This document shows, piece after piece, positions 1 to 9,641 of a stretch of DNA of 64,000 nt (position 1 is the stretch's first letter; each line of letters begins with the position of its first letter). The notes below the pieces were generated by a model. It was not told the origin of the DNA. It ran no database searches and saw only the letters and a list, made by a program, of their open reading frames with translations. Source of the stretch: Candidatus Enterococcus willemsii (GTDB lineage: Bacteria; Bacillota; Bacilli; Lactobacillales; Enterococcaceae). The position numbers and the translations under genes are program-made. The stretch is from positions 1-64,000 of the forward strand of contig NZ_MAEL01000014.1 in the NCBI RefSeq assembly GCF_009933335.1, in the 5' to 3' direction.

Positions 1-25
1 TTATTAATTAGTGCAGAAAATAAAA

Positions 26-40
26 AAAATTCAGAAAATT
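26..40 (+). promoter_or_regulatory. CodY box upstream of ilv operon
   Basis: The 15-mer AAAATTCAGAAAATT matches the CodY consensus AATTTTCWGAAAATT at 13 of 15 positions. It ends two bases before the -35 hexamer of the ilv promoter, where bound CodY would block RNA polymerase. CodY represses branched-chain amino acid synthesis in Firmicutes when isoleucine, leucine and valine are plentiful, so the position fits. A better copy precedes livJ at 24031. Confidence 0.72.
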
Positions 41-42
41 CA

Positions 43-71
43 TTGACTTTTATTTTGATACACGTTATATT
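43..71 (+). promoter_or_regulatory. ilv operon promoter
   Basis: TTGACT (43-48) and TATATT (66-71) are separated by exactly 17 bp. This is a strong vegetative sigma-A promoter. Transcription should begin near 78 and give a leader of about 280 nt before ilvD, containing the leader peptide and terminator. Confidence 0.8.
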
Positions 72-124
72 GTAAAAAATCAATAAAATAAATTAGATTT
101 TTCAATTGTAAGGAGACGATTCAT

Positions 125-166
125 ATGCACAAAGAAAGACACTACTTATTAGTCATTATTAGGTAA
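125..166 (+). CDS. ilv leader peptide (13 aa)
   Basis: A short ORF, ATG at 125 and TAA at 164-166, encodes MHKERHYLLVIIR. A strong RBS (AAGGAGA, 110-116) lies at good spacing, so it should be translated. Five consecutive branched-chain residues, Leu-Leu-Val-Ile-Ile (codons 146-160), sit near the end, the hallmark of an attenuation leader peptide whose ribosome stalls when charged Leu/Val/Ile tRNAs are scarce. The stop codon lies 2 nt before the first base of a downstream hairpin. It is followed by a terminator and then by ilvD. Function is inferred from composition, RBS and position. Confidence 0.8.
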   Translation: MHKERHYLLVIIR

Positions 167-168
167 AC

Positions 169-281
169 GGACTTAGAACACGGAAAAAACAATCCGGTTG
201 TTTGAGTCCTATTTGTGTTAATGAATGGGATTCTTACAAAAGAGCATCCCATTCTACTCGTTAGAAGGATGCTCTTTTTTT
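169..281 (+). promoter_or_regulatory. ilv attenuator: leader hairpin, antiterminator and terminator
   Basis: Three structures can be drawn. A leader stem pairs GGACT (169-173) with AGTCC (205-209), helped by CGGA/TCCG inside. An antiterminator pairs GAATGGGAT (223-231) with ATCCCATTC (246-254), a perfect 9 bp. An intrinsic terminator pairs 238-249 with 267-278, 12 bp, followed by a U-run to 281. The antiterminator and terminator share bases 246-249 and cannot both form. No T-box core or specifier stem is visible. Which leader state favours which hairpin cannot be settled by eye. Confidence 0.72.
238..281 (+). terminator. Intrinsic terminator in ilv leader
   Basis: AAAAGAGCATCC (238-249) pairs with GGATGCTCTTTT (267-278) around a 17-nt loop, and runs into seven T residues (275-281). 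It lies between the leader peptide and ilvD and is the termination element of the attenuator. Confidence 0.85.
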
Positions 282-358
282 CAGAAAAAGCTAGTCAACT
301 ATTCAGAGAATTAGTTGGAATAAAATTTAATAGGTTGTTAGGAACTAGGAGTGAGACT

Positions 359-2041
359 ATGAGAAGTGATCAAATAAAAAAAGGAATCGATGCAGCACCA
401 GCTAGAAGTTTATTATATGCGACAGGACAAGTAAAAAATATTCAAGATATGAATAAACCATTTATCGCAATTTGTAATTCATATATTGATATTGTTCCGG
501 GGCATGTTCATTTAAGAGAACTGGCCGATGTTGCTAAAGAAGCAATCCGAGAAGCCGGGGGAATTCCATTCGAATTTAATACAATTGGTGTGGATGATGG
601 TATTGCAATGGGACATATCGGAATGCGTTACTCATTACCTAGTCGAGAACTAATTTGTGACTCCGCAGAGACAGTAATCAATGCGCATTGGTTTGATGGT
701 GTCTTCTACATGCCGAATTGTGACAAGATTACACCGGGGATGATTATGGCAGCAATGCGAACAAACGTGCCAGCGATTTTTTGTTCGGGCGGTCCAATGA
801 AGGCAGGTGTTGACCCTCGTGGACATCAAATTACTTTATCTAATATGTTTGAAGCAGTGGGCGCACATAAAGCTGGAACGATGTCAGCTGAAGAATTTAA
901 ATTTATGGAAGAAAATGCTTGCCCAACGTGTGGGTCATGTGCCGGGATGTTTACAGCGAATTCAATGAATTGCTTGTTGGAAATTTTAGGATTAGCTTTA
1001 CCAGGAAATGGGACAACATTAGCAGTTTCGGAAGATCGTCGCGAACTTGTTCGTCAAGCGGCATTTCGTTTAATGGATTTAGTGAAAAAACAAATCAAAC
1101 CACGTGACATCGTAACGAAAGAAGCGATTGATGATGCATTTGCACTAGACATGGCGATGGGAGGCTCAACAAATACCGTTCTTCATACATTAGCTATTGC
1201 TAACGAAGGGGAAATTGATTACAACTTAGCTGATGTCAATGAAATTGCCAAACGAGTACCATATCTTTCAAAAATAGCACCATCTTCTGCTTATTCGATG
1301 CATGATGTACATGAAGCCGGCGGCGTGTCAGCAATTATTCGTGAACTTTGTGATATCGAAGGTGCGATTCATCCAGATCGAATCACGGTAACTGGGAAAA
1401 CAATCCGTGAAAATGTCAAAGATTCAGTCATTCATAACACAGAGGTAATTCATCCAAAAGAGAATCCGTATAGTCCAGTTGGTGGATTATCTATCCTTTA
1501 TGGAAACATTGCACCAGAAGGTAGTGTCATCAAAGTTGGTGGTGTTGATTCGGACATACATGAATTTAGAGGAGAAGCGATTTGTTTTAGCACACATGAC
1601 GAAGCGGTGGAAGCAATTGATAATGGAACCGTCAGAAAAGGTCATGTTGTTGTGATTCGTTATGAAGGACCAAAAGGAGGTCCGGGAATGCCTGAGATGT
1701 TAGCACCTACGTCAAGTATTGTTGGTCGTGGTTTAGGACGAGATGTTGCTTTAATTACTGATGGACGCTTCTCAGGAGCAACTAGAGGTATTGCTGTTGG
1801 ACATGTTTCACCGGAAGCTGCAGCGGGCGGCCCATTAAGTTTGGTAAAAGACGGCGATATTATTTATATTGATTTAACTAATCGAACATTGAATGTGGAA
1901 GTCTCGGATGAGGAATTAGCTCAGCGTGAACAATCACGTCCAAAATTTGAATTTAAAGTAAAACATGGTTGGTTAGCGAGATACACCGCATTAGTAACAT
2001 CTGCTCATACAGGTGGCATCATGCGTGTACCAGAAGATTAA
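359..2041 (+). CDS. ilvD: Dihydroxy-acid dehydratase
   Basis: Catalyses dehydration of 2,3-dihydroxy-isovalerate and 2,3-dihydroxy-3-methylvalerate to the 2-keto acids, the third common step of valine and isoleucine synthesis. The protein is 560 aa, normal for the family. Fe-S ligand cysteines are visible as PNCDK (C121) and CPTCGSC (C188 to C194), and the C-terminal signature [14 protein letters not shown] is intact. An open frame extends upstream to 215, but it would run through the attenuator terminator; ATG 359 is chosen for its AGGAG RBS (348-352) and because the MRSDQIKKG start matches the family. First gene of an operon, 45 bp before ilvB. Confidence 0.96.
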   Translation: MRSDQIKKGIDAAPARSLLYATGQVKNIQDMNKPFIAICNSYIDIVPGHVHLRELADVAKEAIREAGGIPFEFNTIGVDDGIAMGHIGMRYSLPSRELICDSAETVINAHWFDGVFYMPNCDKITPGMIMAAMRTNVPAIFCSGGPMKAGVDPRGHQITLSNMFEAVGAHKAGTMSAEEFKFMEENACPTCGSCAGMFTANSMNCLLEILGLALPGNGTTLAVSEDRRELVRQAAFRLMDLVKKQIKPRDIVTKEAIDDAFALDMAMGGSTNTVLHTLAIANEGEIDYNLADVNEIAKRVPYLSKIAPSSAYSMHDVHEAGGVSAIIRELCDIEGAIHPDRITVTGKTIRENVKDSVIHNTEVIHPKENPYSPVGGLSILYGNIAPEGSVIKVGGVDSDIHEFRGEAICFSTHDEAVEAIDNGTVRKGHVVVIRYEGPKGGPGMPEMLAPTSSIVGRGLGRDVALITDGRFSGATRGIAVGHVSPEAAAGGPLSLVKDGDIIYIDLTNRTLNVEVSDEELAQREQSRPKFEFKVKHGWLARYTALVTSAHTGGIMRVPED

Positions 2042-2086
2042 TAAAGGAAGTTGACACTACTATCAACTAAAATAGGAGGAAAATCT

Positions 2087-3796
2087 ATGAAGGATCAAGA
2101 GCATATGCAGACATCTCAAACTATGTCAGGGGCCAAAGTACTTTTAAAAAGTTTACAAAAACATGGTGTTGAATTAGTTTTTGGCTATCCGGGTGGTGCC
2201 GTACTTCCATTATATGATGCGTTATATGATGCAGAAATTCCTAATATTCTGACGCGTCATGAGCAAGGTGCTGTTCACGCAGCAGAAGGATATGCGAAAG
2301 CAACAGGCAAACCAGGAGTTGTGATTGTAACTAGTGGTCCTGGTGCAACGAATGTTGTCACTGGAATTGCAGATGCAATGGGTGATTCGATTCCTTTAGT
2401 TGTTTTTACTGGACAGGTAGCAACCCCAGGAATTGGAAAAGATGCGTTCCAAGAAGCAGATATTTTAGGTATTACATTGCCTATTACCAAACATAATTAT
2501 CAAGTTCGGGATGTAGATGAACTAGAAAAAATTATTGATGAAGCATTTCATATAGCGACAACTGGTCGCAAAGGACCTGTTGTGATTGATTTGCCAAAAG
2601 ATATTTCAATTATTGAAGGTACTTACCGACACCGTACGAAACCTGTAAATCTTATCAGTTATCAACCAACGGTGGTTCCTTCACAAATGCAGATTAATCG
2701 ATTGATGGAACAATTGAAAAAAGCGAAAAAACCGATTGTTTTAGCTGGTGCTGGTGTGACTGCAGCAAATGCCGCACAAGAACTACAAACGTTTGTTGAA
2801 CGATATAAACTACCGACGGTTACTACTTTGCTAGGATTAGGGACTGTGCCTGCCAACTTTCCTTATTTCTTAGGAATGGGTGGCATGCATGGTAGCTATG
2901 CCGCAAATATGGCACTAGCTGAATGTGATTTGTTAATTAATATTGGAAGTCGTTTTGATGACCGTTTAGCTACGTGTCCAAGTCAATTTGCAACAGGAGC
3001 GACGATTGCGCATATTGACATTGATCCAGCTGAAATTGGTAAAATTATTAAGACGGATATTCCAATTGTAGGGGACGCGAAAAAAGCACTCGAGCAGCTA
3101 TTAACTTTTGAGCCATTTGATGTGGATAGTACACAATGGCAAGAACTTTGTCAGCAGCGCAAAGCACGCTACCCATTTACTTTTAATCGTGAAGATCAAT
3201 CAGAGATTAAACCGCAACGAGTGATTGAAAAAGTTGGTGAAATTACAAAAGGGCAAGCCTTTGTCTCAACAGATGTTGGGCAACATCAAATGTGGGTAGC
3301 ACAATACTATCCATTTAATTTCCCAAATCAATTAATTACCAGTGGTGGGTTAGGAACAATGGGCTTTGGTATTCCTGCTGGAATTGGCGCGCAATTTGCC
3401 TACCGTGACCGTCCGGTTGTTGTATTTGTGGGTGACGGTGGTTTCCAAATGACGAATCAAGAATTTGCTATCTTAAATGAAAATGGATTGAATGTTAAGT
3501 TTGTTTTGATTAACAATGGTTCTTTAGGAATGGTTCGACAATGGCAGGAAAGTTTCCACAATGAACGTCGCTCTTCGTCTGTTTTTTCTGGGCAACCAGA
3601 TTTTATCAAATTGGCAGATGCGTATGGAATCGATGCGGTTCGCATTTCAAATCCAGCAACACTTGATGATGAATTGGAAGAAGCCTTTGCTAAAGAAGGC
3701 CCAATGCTAATTGAGGTAATTGTATCGAACACAGAACACGTAATGCCAATGGTACCAGCAGGTATTCCGAACGATCAGATGATAGGGGTGGAGTAA
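2087..3796 (+). CDS. ilvB: Acetolactate synthase, large (catalytic) subunit
   Basis: Condenses pyruvate with pyruvate or 2-ketobutyrate to form acetolactate or acetohydroxybutyrate, using ThDP, Mg2+ and FAD. It has 569 aa with the three usual domains: N-terminal ThDP PYR domain with the catalytic-Glu motif RHEQGAVHAAEGYA, a central domain, and a C-terminal PP domain with GDGGFQM and the metal-binding Asn region. The frame opens at a TTG at 2051, but ATG 2087 has the AGGAGG RBS (2074-2079). It is followed one base later by ilvN, as expected for a two-subunit biosynthetic AHAS rather than the catabolic AlsS, which has no small subunit. Confidence 0.95.
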   Translation: MKDQEHMQTSQTMSGAKVLLKSLQKHGVELVFGYPGGAVLPLYDALYDAEIPNILTRHEQGAVHAAEGYAKATGKPGVVIVTSGPGATNVVTGIADAMGDSIPLVVFTGQVATPGIGKDAFQEADILGITLPITKHNYQVRDVDELEKIIDEAFHIATTGRKGPVVIDLPKDISIIEGTYRHRTKPVNLISYQPTVVPSQMQINRLMEQLKKAKKPIVLAGAGVTAANAAQELQTFVERYKLPTVTTLLGLGTVPANFPYFLGMGGMHGSYAANMALAECDLLINIGSRFDDRLATCPSQFATGATIAHIDIDPAEIGKIIKTDIPIVGDAKKALEQLLTFEPFDVDSTQWQELCQQRKARYPFTFNREDQSEIKPQRVIEKVGEITKGQAFVSTDVGQHQMWVAQYYPFNFPNQLITSGGLGTMGFGIPAGIGAQFAYRDRPVVVFVGDGGFQMTNQEFAILNENGLNVKFVLINNGSLGMVRQWQESFHNERRSSSVFSGQPDFIKLADAYGIDAVRISNPATLDDELEEAFAKEGPMLIEVIVSNTEHVMPMVPAGIPNDQMIGVE

Positions 3797-3797
3797 A

Positions 3798-4271
3798 ATG
3801 AGACGAATTATGATGGCGATGGTTTATAACAAATCAGGTGTACTTAGCCGTATTACGAGTGTTTTGAACCGCCGACAAGTAAATATTGAGAGTATTTCAG
3901 TAGGTCTTGTTGAATCTGAAATTTCGCGAATGACTATCGTGGTAAATGTGGAGACATTATCAGAGGCAGAACAAGTAACCAAACAATTGAATAAACAAAT
4001 TGAAGTTGTGAAAGTATCTGATATCACAAATGATCCGCATATTGAACGCGAGCTGGCATTGATTAAAGTAAGTGCACCGCCAACATCACGTTCAGAGATT
4101 CAAGCAGTGATTGCACCATTTCGAGCAGATATTGTCGATGTTGCACAAAAAACAATTATCGTGCAAGTCGTTGGCACTCACGACAAAATTGATGCTTTTA
4201 TTGACGTATTACGTCCGTATGGTATCAAACAGTTAGCAAGAACCGGAATTACCGGACTGACAAGAGGTTAA
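3798..4271 (+). CDS. ilvN: Acetolactate synthase, small (regulatory) subunit
   Basis: Regulatory partner of IlvB that raises its activity and gives feedback inhibition by valine. It has 157 aa, the usual short bacterial form. An N-terminal ACT domain (about 1-75) is recognisable from YNKSGVLSRITSVLNRRQVNIESI, shown here only in part as NKSGVLSRITSVL, with the C-terminal ALS small-subunit domain after it. The start codon lies one base after the ilvB stop, with AGGGGTGGA as RBS, so the two are translationally coupled. Confidence 0.94.
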   Translation: MRRIMMAMVYNKSGVLSRITSVLNRRQVNIESISVGLVESEISRMTIVVNVETLSEAEQVTKQLNKQIEVVKVSDITNDPHIERELALIKVSAPPTSRSEIQAVIAPFRADIVDVAQKTIIVQVVGTHDKIDAFIDVLRPYGIKQLARTGITGLTRG

Positions 4272-4333
4272 TCGCATTAAATTGCTTTTAATAAATATAG
4301 AAAAAACGAGAGTATAACTTTGGAGGGAAATAG

Positions 4334-5332
<999 letters not shown>

Positions 5333-5358
5333 AAAAGAACTAAGTAGGGGTGAATAAT

Positions 5359-6615
5359 TTGGGGTTAGTAACAAGAAATGATGTAGACAACGCGTATCAG
5401 CTACTCAAATCAGCTGTTACCCATACACCATTACAATATGATCGATATTTATCAGAAAAATATCAAGCAACAATCTTACTAAAACGTGAAGATTTACAAA
5501 AAGTACGTTCTTTTAAATTACGCGGTGCATATTATGCTATTATGCAACGACCAAAAGAAGAATTAGAAAATGGGGTTGTCTGCGCAAGTGCAGGCAACCA
5601 TGCACAAGGGGTGGCATATACTTGTCGTGAAATTGATGCGCAAGCTGTCATTTTTATGCCAAGTACAACACCTCAACAAAAAGTTTCACAAGTTTCTTTT
5701 TTTGGTGGGGATAATGCGACAATTCAATTAGTAGGTGATACTTTTGATGCTTCGGCGGCTGCAGCTAAAGCATATGCAGAAGAACATGGTATGGCATTTA
5801 TTGATCCATTCGATGATTCTGCTATTATTGCAGGTCAAGGCACTTTAGCCGTCGAAATGATGGCAGATGCACAAAAAGAAAGCTACCAACCAGATTATGT
5901 GTTTGCAGCCATTGGCGGTGGAGGATTAATTAGTGGCGTAAGTACTTATGTAAAAGACGTCAGTCCAATTACACAGATTATTGGTGTGGAGCCAAAAGGT
6001 GCACCTTCTATGCAAAAGGCTTTTGATTACGGTTCACCTGTGCCACTAGAGAATATTGATAAATTTGTAGACGGAGCAGCTGTGAAAGAAGTCGGACAAC
6101 TTACGTATCAGCATGCAAAAGAACATGTTGACCGATTGTTAGCAGTAGATGAAGGTTTGGTATGTACAACAATTTTAGAGTTATATACCAAACAAGCCAT
6201 TGTTGCTGAGCCTGCGGGAGCATTAAGTGTGAGTGCATTAGAAGCCATGAAAGAGGACATCAAAGGAAAAACAGTGATTTGTATCATCAGCGGTGGAAAT
6301 AATGACATTAATCGAATGGCAGAAATTGAAGAACGTTCATTAATTTATCAAGGATTAATGAATTATTTTGTTATCAATTTCCCGCAACGTCCAGGAGCTT
6401 TGAAAGAGTTCGTTAGTGAGGTGTTGGGACCAGATGATGATATTACTCGTTTTGAATATACGAAGAAAATTAATCGTGGTTCAGGACCAGTTGTTCTAGG
6501 TGTCTTATCAAAAACACGGGAAGATGTACCGAGCTTATTTGAACGCATCGCAGAATTTGATCCAACCTATATTGATTTGAGTGAAAACCAATCGTTATTC
6601 ACCTTACTTGTTTAA
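5359..6615 (+). CDS. ilvA: Threonine ammonia-lyase (biosynthetic, ACT-like C-terminus)
   Basis: PLP enzyme that deaminates threonine to 2-ketobutyrate, the committed step to isoleucine. The PLP-lysine motif RSFKLRGAYY and SAGNHAQGVA lie in the N-terminal catalytic domain, with GGGGLISGV as the phosphate-binding loop. A single ACT-like regulatory domain occupies about residues 325-418, as in the shorter Gram-positive form. Start: TTG 5359 follows AGGGGTGA (5346-5353) at proper spacing and gives 418 aa; a GTG at 5350 is in frame but overlaps that RBS. Last gene of the ilv operon, followed by a terminator. Confidence 0.93.
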   Translation: MGLVTRNDVDNAYQLLKSAVTHTPLQYDRYLSEKYQATILLKREDLQKVRSFKLRGAYYAIMQRPKEELENGVVCASAGNHAQGVAYTCREIDAQAVIFMPSTTPQQKVSQVSFFGGDNATIQLVGDTFDASAAAAKAYAEEHGMAFIDPFDDSAIIAGQGTLAVEMMADAQKESYQPDYVFAAIGGGGLISGVSTYVKDVSPITQIIGVEPKGAPSMQKAFDYGSPVPLENIDKFVDGAAVKEVGQLTYQHAKEHVDRLLAVDEGLVCTTILELYTKQAIVAEPAGALSVSALEAMKEDIKGKTVICIISGGNNDINRMAEIEERSLIYQGLMNYFVINFPQRPGALKEFVSEVLGPDDDITRFEYTKKINRGSGPVVLGVLSKTREDVPSLFERIAEFDPTYIDLSENQSLFTLLV

Positions 6616-6618
6616 TGA

Positions 6619-6652
6619 AAAAAGCAAAATCTTTCGAGATTTTGCTTTTTTT
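6619..6652 (+). terminator. Terminator of ilv operon
   Basis: AAAGCAAAATCT and AGATTTTGCTTT form a 12-bp stem around a TTCG loop, followed by a T-run. It begins a few bases after the ilvA stop. Confidence 0.9.
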
Positions 6653-6717
6653 GCATGATGTGAGACATGGTATAATAAAAATAATATAACCAATGGTTTT
6701 GGAATAGGAGGGAAAGT

Positions 6718-7758
6718 ATGCAGCTTAATTACAAGAAAAAGACAAAGGAAACAACGATTGTTTTCGGTGAAATTTTATCAACCAGTATTAAGCGTGACAT
6801 GTATCAAGGAAAACACATTATTATTTTTACAAATCAACGATATTATGATCGTTTCTTTGATAAGATTCAACGTCTTTTCTCTACGCAAACCATTGATTGG
6901 TATGTATGTAGTAATTTGTTATATAGCAATCATGTACAAGAAATGATGGATATTTTACATTTTTTAGAGCCATTTTCACCGCAAGAAAACTATTTATTTA
7001 TTGGTTTTGGGAATGAAGGTGTAATGCAATTGACCGGTTTCTTGCAACAAACAACTATTTTAAAGGCTGAATTTTGGGCATTGCCGGTTTCTTTGCAGTC
7101 TTATGCGATGGCTTTGATGGAAGAAAGATATATTTATAAGCAACCGATGGAACTGATTTTAAAACAAGAAAATTTACCTACTCGTATTTTTTTAGACCAA
7201 ACGATTATTGCCAAGCAAAATGAAGGGAAATTAGTGGATTTGCAAATTTTTGTTCGTGCTGCTCTTGTTTGTGATTATCCCTTATTGCATGCGTTATTTC
7301 GAAGTTTTTCAACGACAAAACAATTACATGCCACTTCTTTTACTGTTTTTGTTGAAGGGTTAACGCAACTGTATCAAAAATCAGCCGTTGAAATTGATAT
7401 GTTTGGGAAATTGTTTGAAGAAGCTTTTTATATCACTACAAATGGACATTTGCTTTCAGAAAATATGAAACGCTTTTTAGGAATGTTGTTGCATTTATTT
7501 TGGAATTTAGAAGTGATAGACTCATCCTTTCATATTAAAAATTTTATGATTTGGTTAAAACATCTCGGTTTTCCTATTGATTTTCCATCACAAATTTCGG
7601 TTGCTGAATACTTGCAAAATGTGTTACATTTACAAGATAAGTATCCTGAGTTGGTGGTTTTATCGGAAATTGGTACAATAGGTGTACGAGAATCAATCAA
7701 AGAAAAACAGTTGATTCAAGCCATAGAACATTACCAGAAACTGGTTATGGAGATTTGA
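6718..7758 (+). CDS. Degenerate AroB-fold protein (likely inactive 3-dehydroquinate synthase homologue)
   Basis: The 346-aa protein can be laid over 3-dehydroquinate synthase along its whole length by eye: GKHIIIFTN (31-39) at the first strand, YLFIGFGNEGVMQLTGF (92-108) where AroB has GGGVVGDLAGF, FLD (158-160), LVDLQIFVRAAL (172-183) where AroB has LAEVIKYGLI, and VVLSEIGTIGV (313-323) near the end. The catalytic sites are lost: no TTLLAQVD/GGK substrate loop (121-133 instead), no metal-ligand Glu in LAEVIK, no His in either GHTxGH (DMFGKLFEEAF, 227-237) or HGEAV (S247 region). It is therefore probably a pseudoenzyme. It stands directly before YpiA/YpiB homologues, which in Bacillus follow aro genes. 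RBS GGAGGG. Fold assignment is inference from pattern, not a search. Confidence 0.6.
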   Translation: MQLNYKKKTKETTIVFGEILSTSIKRDMYQGKHIIIFTNQRYYDRFFDKIQRLFSTQTIDWYVCSNLLYSNHVQEMMDILHFLEPFSPQENYLFIGFGNEGVMQLTGFLQQTTILKAEFWALPVSLQSYAMALMEERYIYKQPMELILKQENLPTRIFLDQTIIAKQNEGKLVDLQIFVRAALVCDYPLLHALFRSFSTTKQLHATSFTVFVEGLTQLYQKSAVEIDMFGKLFEEAFYITTNGHLLSENMKRFLGMLLHLFWNLEVIDSSFHIKNFMIWLKHLGFPIDFPSQISVAEYLQNVLHLQDKYPELVVLSEIGTIGVRESIKEKQLIQAIEHYQKLVMEI

Positions 7759-7769
7759 GGGAAAAAAGA

Positions 7770-9026
7770 ATGACATATAGTGAAAAAATGTTACAAGCAT
7801 TGCATAATGAAGATTTAGCCGAAGCGCAATTAGCATTAGCGGAGGCATTAAAAAAGGACGATTCAGCTATTCTAGCAGAATTGGGAGAAGAGTTATTTGC
7901 CATTGGTTTTTTAGAAGAAGCTAAGACGATTTTTGAAACCTTACAAACACGCCAACCAAATGAAGAAATGTATCATTTGTCATTGGCAGAAATCGCGATT
8001 GAAAATAATCAAATTGAAGAAGCTTTTGAGCATTTAGAGTCTATTTCTGCAGACAATGAGAATTATCCGCAAGCGTTATTGATTACAGCTGATTTGTATC
8101 AAGTTTTGGGAATTCCCGAAGTAAGTGAAGCCAAATTAAAAGAAGCCGCTCAATTGTTACCTGAAGAGAGTCTTATTCAATTTGCTTTAGCAGAGCTTTA
8201 TTTTTCAACAGATAAATTTGCTGAAGCAGAACAATTGTATCGTTTGTTATTCAGTGGTGAGGAGCAATCAATTGCGAATATTTCAATAGCAGAACGAATT
8301 GGCTCGGCTTTAAGTATGCAAGGTAAATTTGAAGAAGCGGTTGTCTTTTTGGAAGAAGCATTAGAGGAAGAACAGACGGATGATCGTTTATTCCAAACGG
8401 CTTTTGTGTATTTGCAATTAAAAGAAAATGAAAAAGCCATTTTCTATTTACAACAATTGCGCGCAATGAATCCACAATATCAAGCGCTCTATCTGTATTT
8501 AGCAGAAGCGTTACAAGAGGAAGAATTACTAGAAGAAGCGCAAGAAGTTATAGAGGAAGGGATTAAAGAAAATCCGTTCCAAGTAGATTTATACCATTTT
8601 GCTTCAGAAAATAGCTATCGTCTACATGATGTAAAAAAAGCCGAAGAATATTTAATAAAAGCTTTGGAAACGGGCGAAAAAGAAGATGAAACGTTATTAA
8701 CGTTAAGTAATTTATATTTAAATGAGTCGATGTTTGAAGAAGTTATCGAAACCATTCAACGGATGGAAGAGACAGACAATCCATATGCTCTTTGGAATTT
8801 AGCGCATGCGTATAATGAATTAGAAGAGTTCGATTCTGCGGCAAAATATTATGAAGAAGCAAACGCAACTTTACACCATGAGCCCGAATTCATGAAAGAA
8901 TATGGCGTATTTTTACGCGAAGAAGGTCGCTTAGAAGAAGCAACTCAATTGTTGCAACATTACTTATCACATGAACCAGGTGATATGGAGGTCCAATCGA
9001 TTCTAGATGACTTGTTGGAAAGATAG
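7770..9026 (+). CDS. ypiA: TPR-repeat protein, YpiA type
   Basis: A 418-aa soluble, acidic, all-helical protein built of tandem tetratricopeptide repeats from about residue 30 to the end, with recurring A-LY/EEA and YY-A patterns and a final GDMEVQSILDDLLE. TPR arrays serve as protein-binding scaffolds; no catalytic motif is visible. ATG 7770 is chosen over an in-frame TTG at 7755 because GAGGG (7757-7761) is well spaced from it. The previous gene ends at 7758 and ypiB starts 11 bp after this one, so the three form an operon. In Bacillus the YpiA-YpiB pair occurs in the same order; function there is poorly defined. Confidence 0.8.
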   Translation: MTYSEKMLQALHNEDLAEAQLALAEALKKDDSAILAELGEELFAIGFLEEAKTIFETLQTRQPNEEMYHLSLAEIAIENNQIEEAFEHLESISADNENYPQALLITADLYQVLGIPEVSEAKLKEAAQLLPEESLIQFALAELYFSTDKFAEAEQLYRLLFSGEEQSIANISIAERIGSALSMQGKFEEAVVFLEEALEEEQTDDRLFQTAFVYLQLKENEKAIFYLQQLRAMNPQYQALYLYLAEALQEEELLEEAQEVIEEGIKENPFQVDLYHFASENSYRLHDVKKAEEYLIKALETGEKEDETLLTLSNLYLNESMFEEVIETIQRMEETDNPYALWNLAHAYNELEEFDSAAKYYEEANATLHHEPEFMKEYGVFLREEGRLEEATQLLQHYLSHEPGDMEVQSILDDLLER

Positions 9027-9037
9027 GTGAAATATAC

Positions 9038-9595
9038 ATGACCATCAACATAACAGACAAAAAGCAATTTTTAAATTGGTTGGCATCACATGAATCTTTT
9101 GCACGACGGGAAGTTTCGTGGATTTTAAACTATTTAGCGACCCATGAAACAATTTTGAAAAATGTTCATATTGTGGAACACGCTGAAAAAACACCACGTG
9201 GAATTTGTATGCAGACAAATAAACATATCGGAAATCCTATTTCTCTTTTTTTAGAAGGAAAAGTTTTTGTAGACAGCGATCAAATTTTTCATGAAATACG
9301 TTTAAACTGGAAAGAACCTTTGTATTTGGAGTGTCGATTTGCTAATTCGTGGGAAAATAGCTTGTTTTTAGCTGTATTAGAAGACAATCCGTTTCATCGT
9401 TGGAATGAGACGTTAGATACAGAAATGACTTCTAAAGTAGCAGATTTTTTTGTAAAGGAAGATATCGAAGCACGGATAGCGGAACTCTATCAACAAATTG
9501 ATGATGCTTTAGAAAACGGTGACCAAGCCCAATTTTTATCCCTGTCTTCAGAAGTGAATCAATTATTGGAACAAAAAGCGTTAGTATTGGATTAA
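9038..9595 (+). CDS. ypiB: UPF0302 family protein, YpiB type
   Basis: The 185-aa sequence shows the UPF0302 layout: an N-terminal domain beginning TDKKQFLNWLASHESFARRE with WILNYL, a middle beta-rich part with the conserved NPFHRWNETLD segment (about 117-128), and a short charged C-terminal helix (IDDALENGDQAQFLSLSSE) typical of the IDEAL-type C-terminal segment. Cytoplasmic, role unknown. RBS AGGTGA. It is the last gene of the AroB-like/ypiA/ypiB operon and is followed by a terminator. Confidence 0.85.
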   Translation: MTINITDKKQFLNWLASHESFARREVSWILNYLATHETILKNVHIVEHAEKTPRGICMQTNKHIGNPISLFLEGKVFVDSDQIFHEIRLNWKEPLYLECRFANSWENSLFLAVLEDNPFHRWNETLDTEMTSKVADFFVKEDIEARIAELYQQIDDALENGDQAQFLSLSSEVNQLLEQKALVLD

Positions 9596-9601
9596 TGTTA
9601 G

Positions 9602-9641
9602 AAAAAGTCAGAAACTGTTGGTTTTTGACTTTTTTCTTTTT
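9602..9641 (+). terminator. Terminator after ypiB
   Basis: AAAAAGTCA (9602-9610) pairs with TGACTTTTT (9626-9634), with AAAC/GTTT extending the stem inside, and a T-rich tail follows. Confidence 0.8.

Noticed and set aside
215-358. N-terminal extension of ilvD by 48 residues
   Set aside because: It reads through the attenuator terminator and lacks an RBS; ATG 359 has AGGAG and the family start.
919-1107. Small ORFs in other frames within ilvD, ilvB, atp, secA and other genes
   Set aside because: They lie fully inside well-recognised genes, without RBS or recognisable products.
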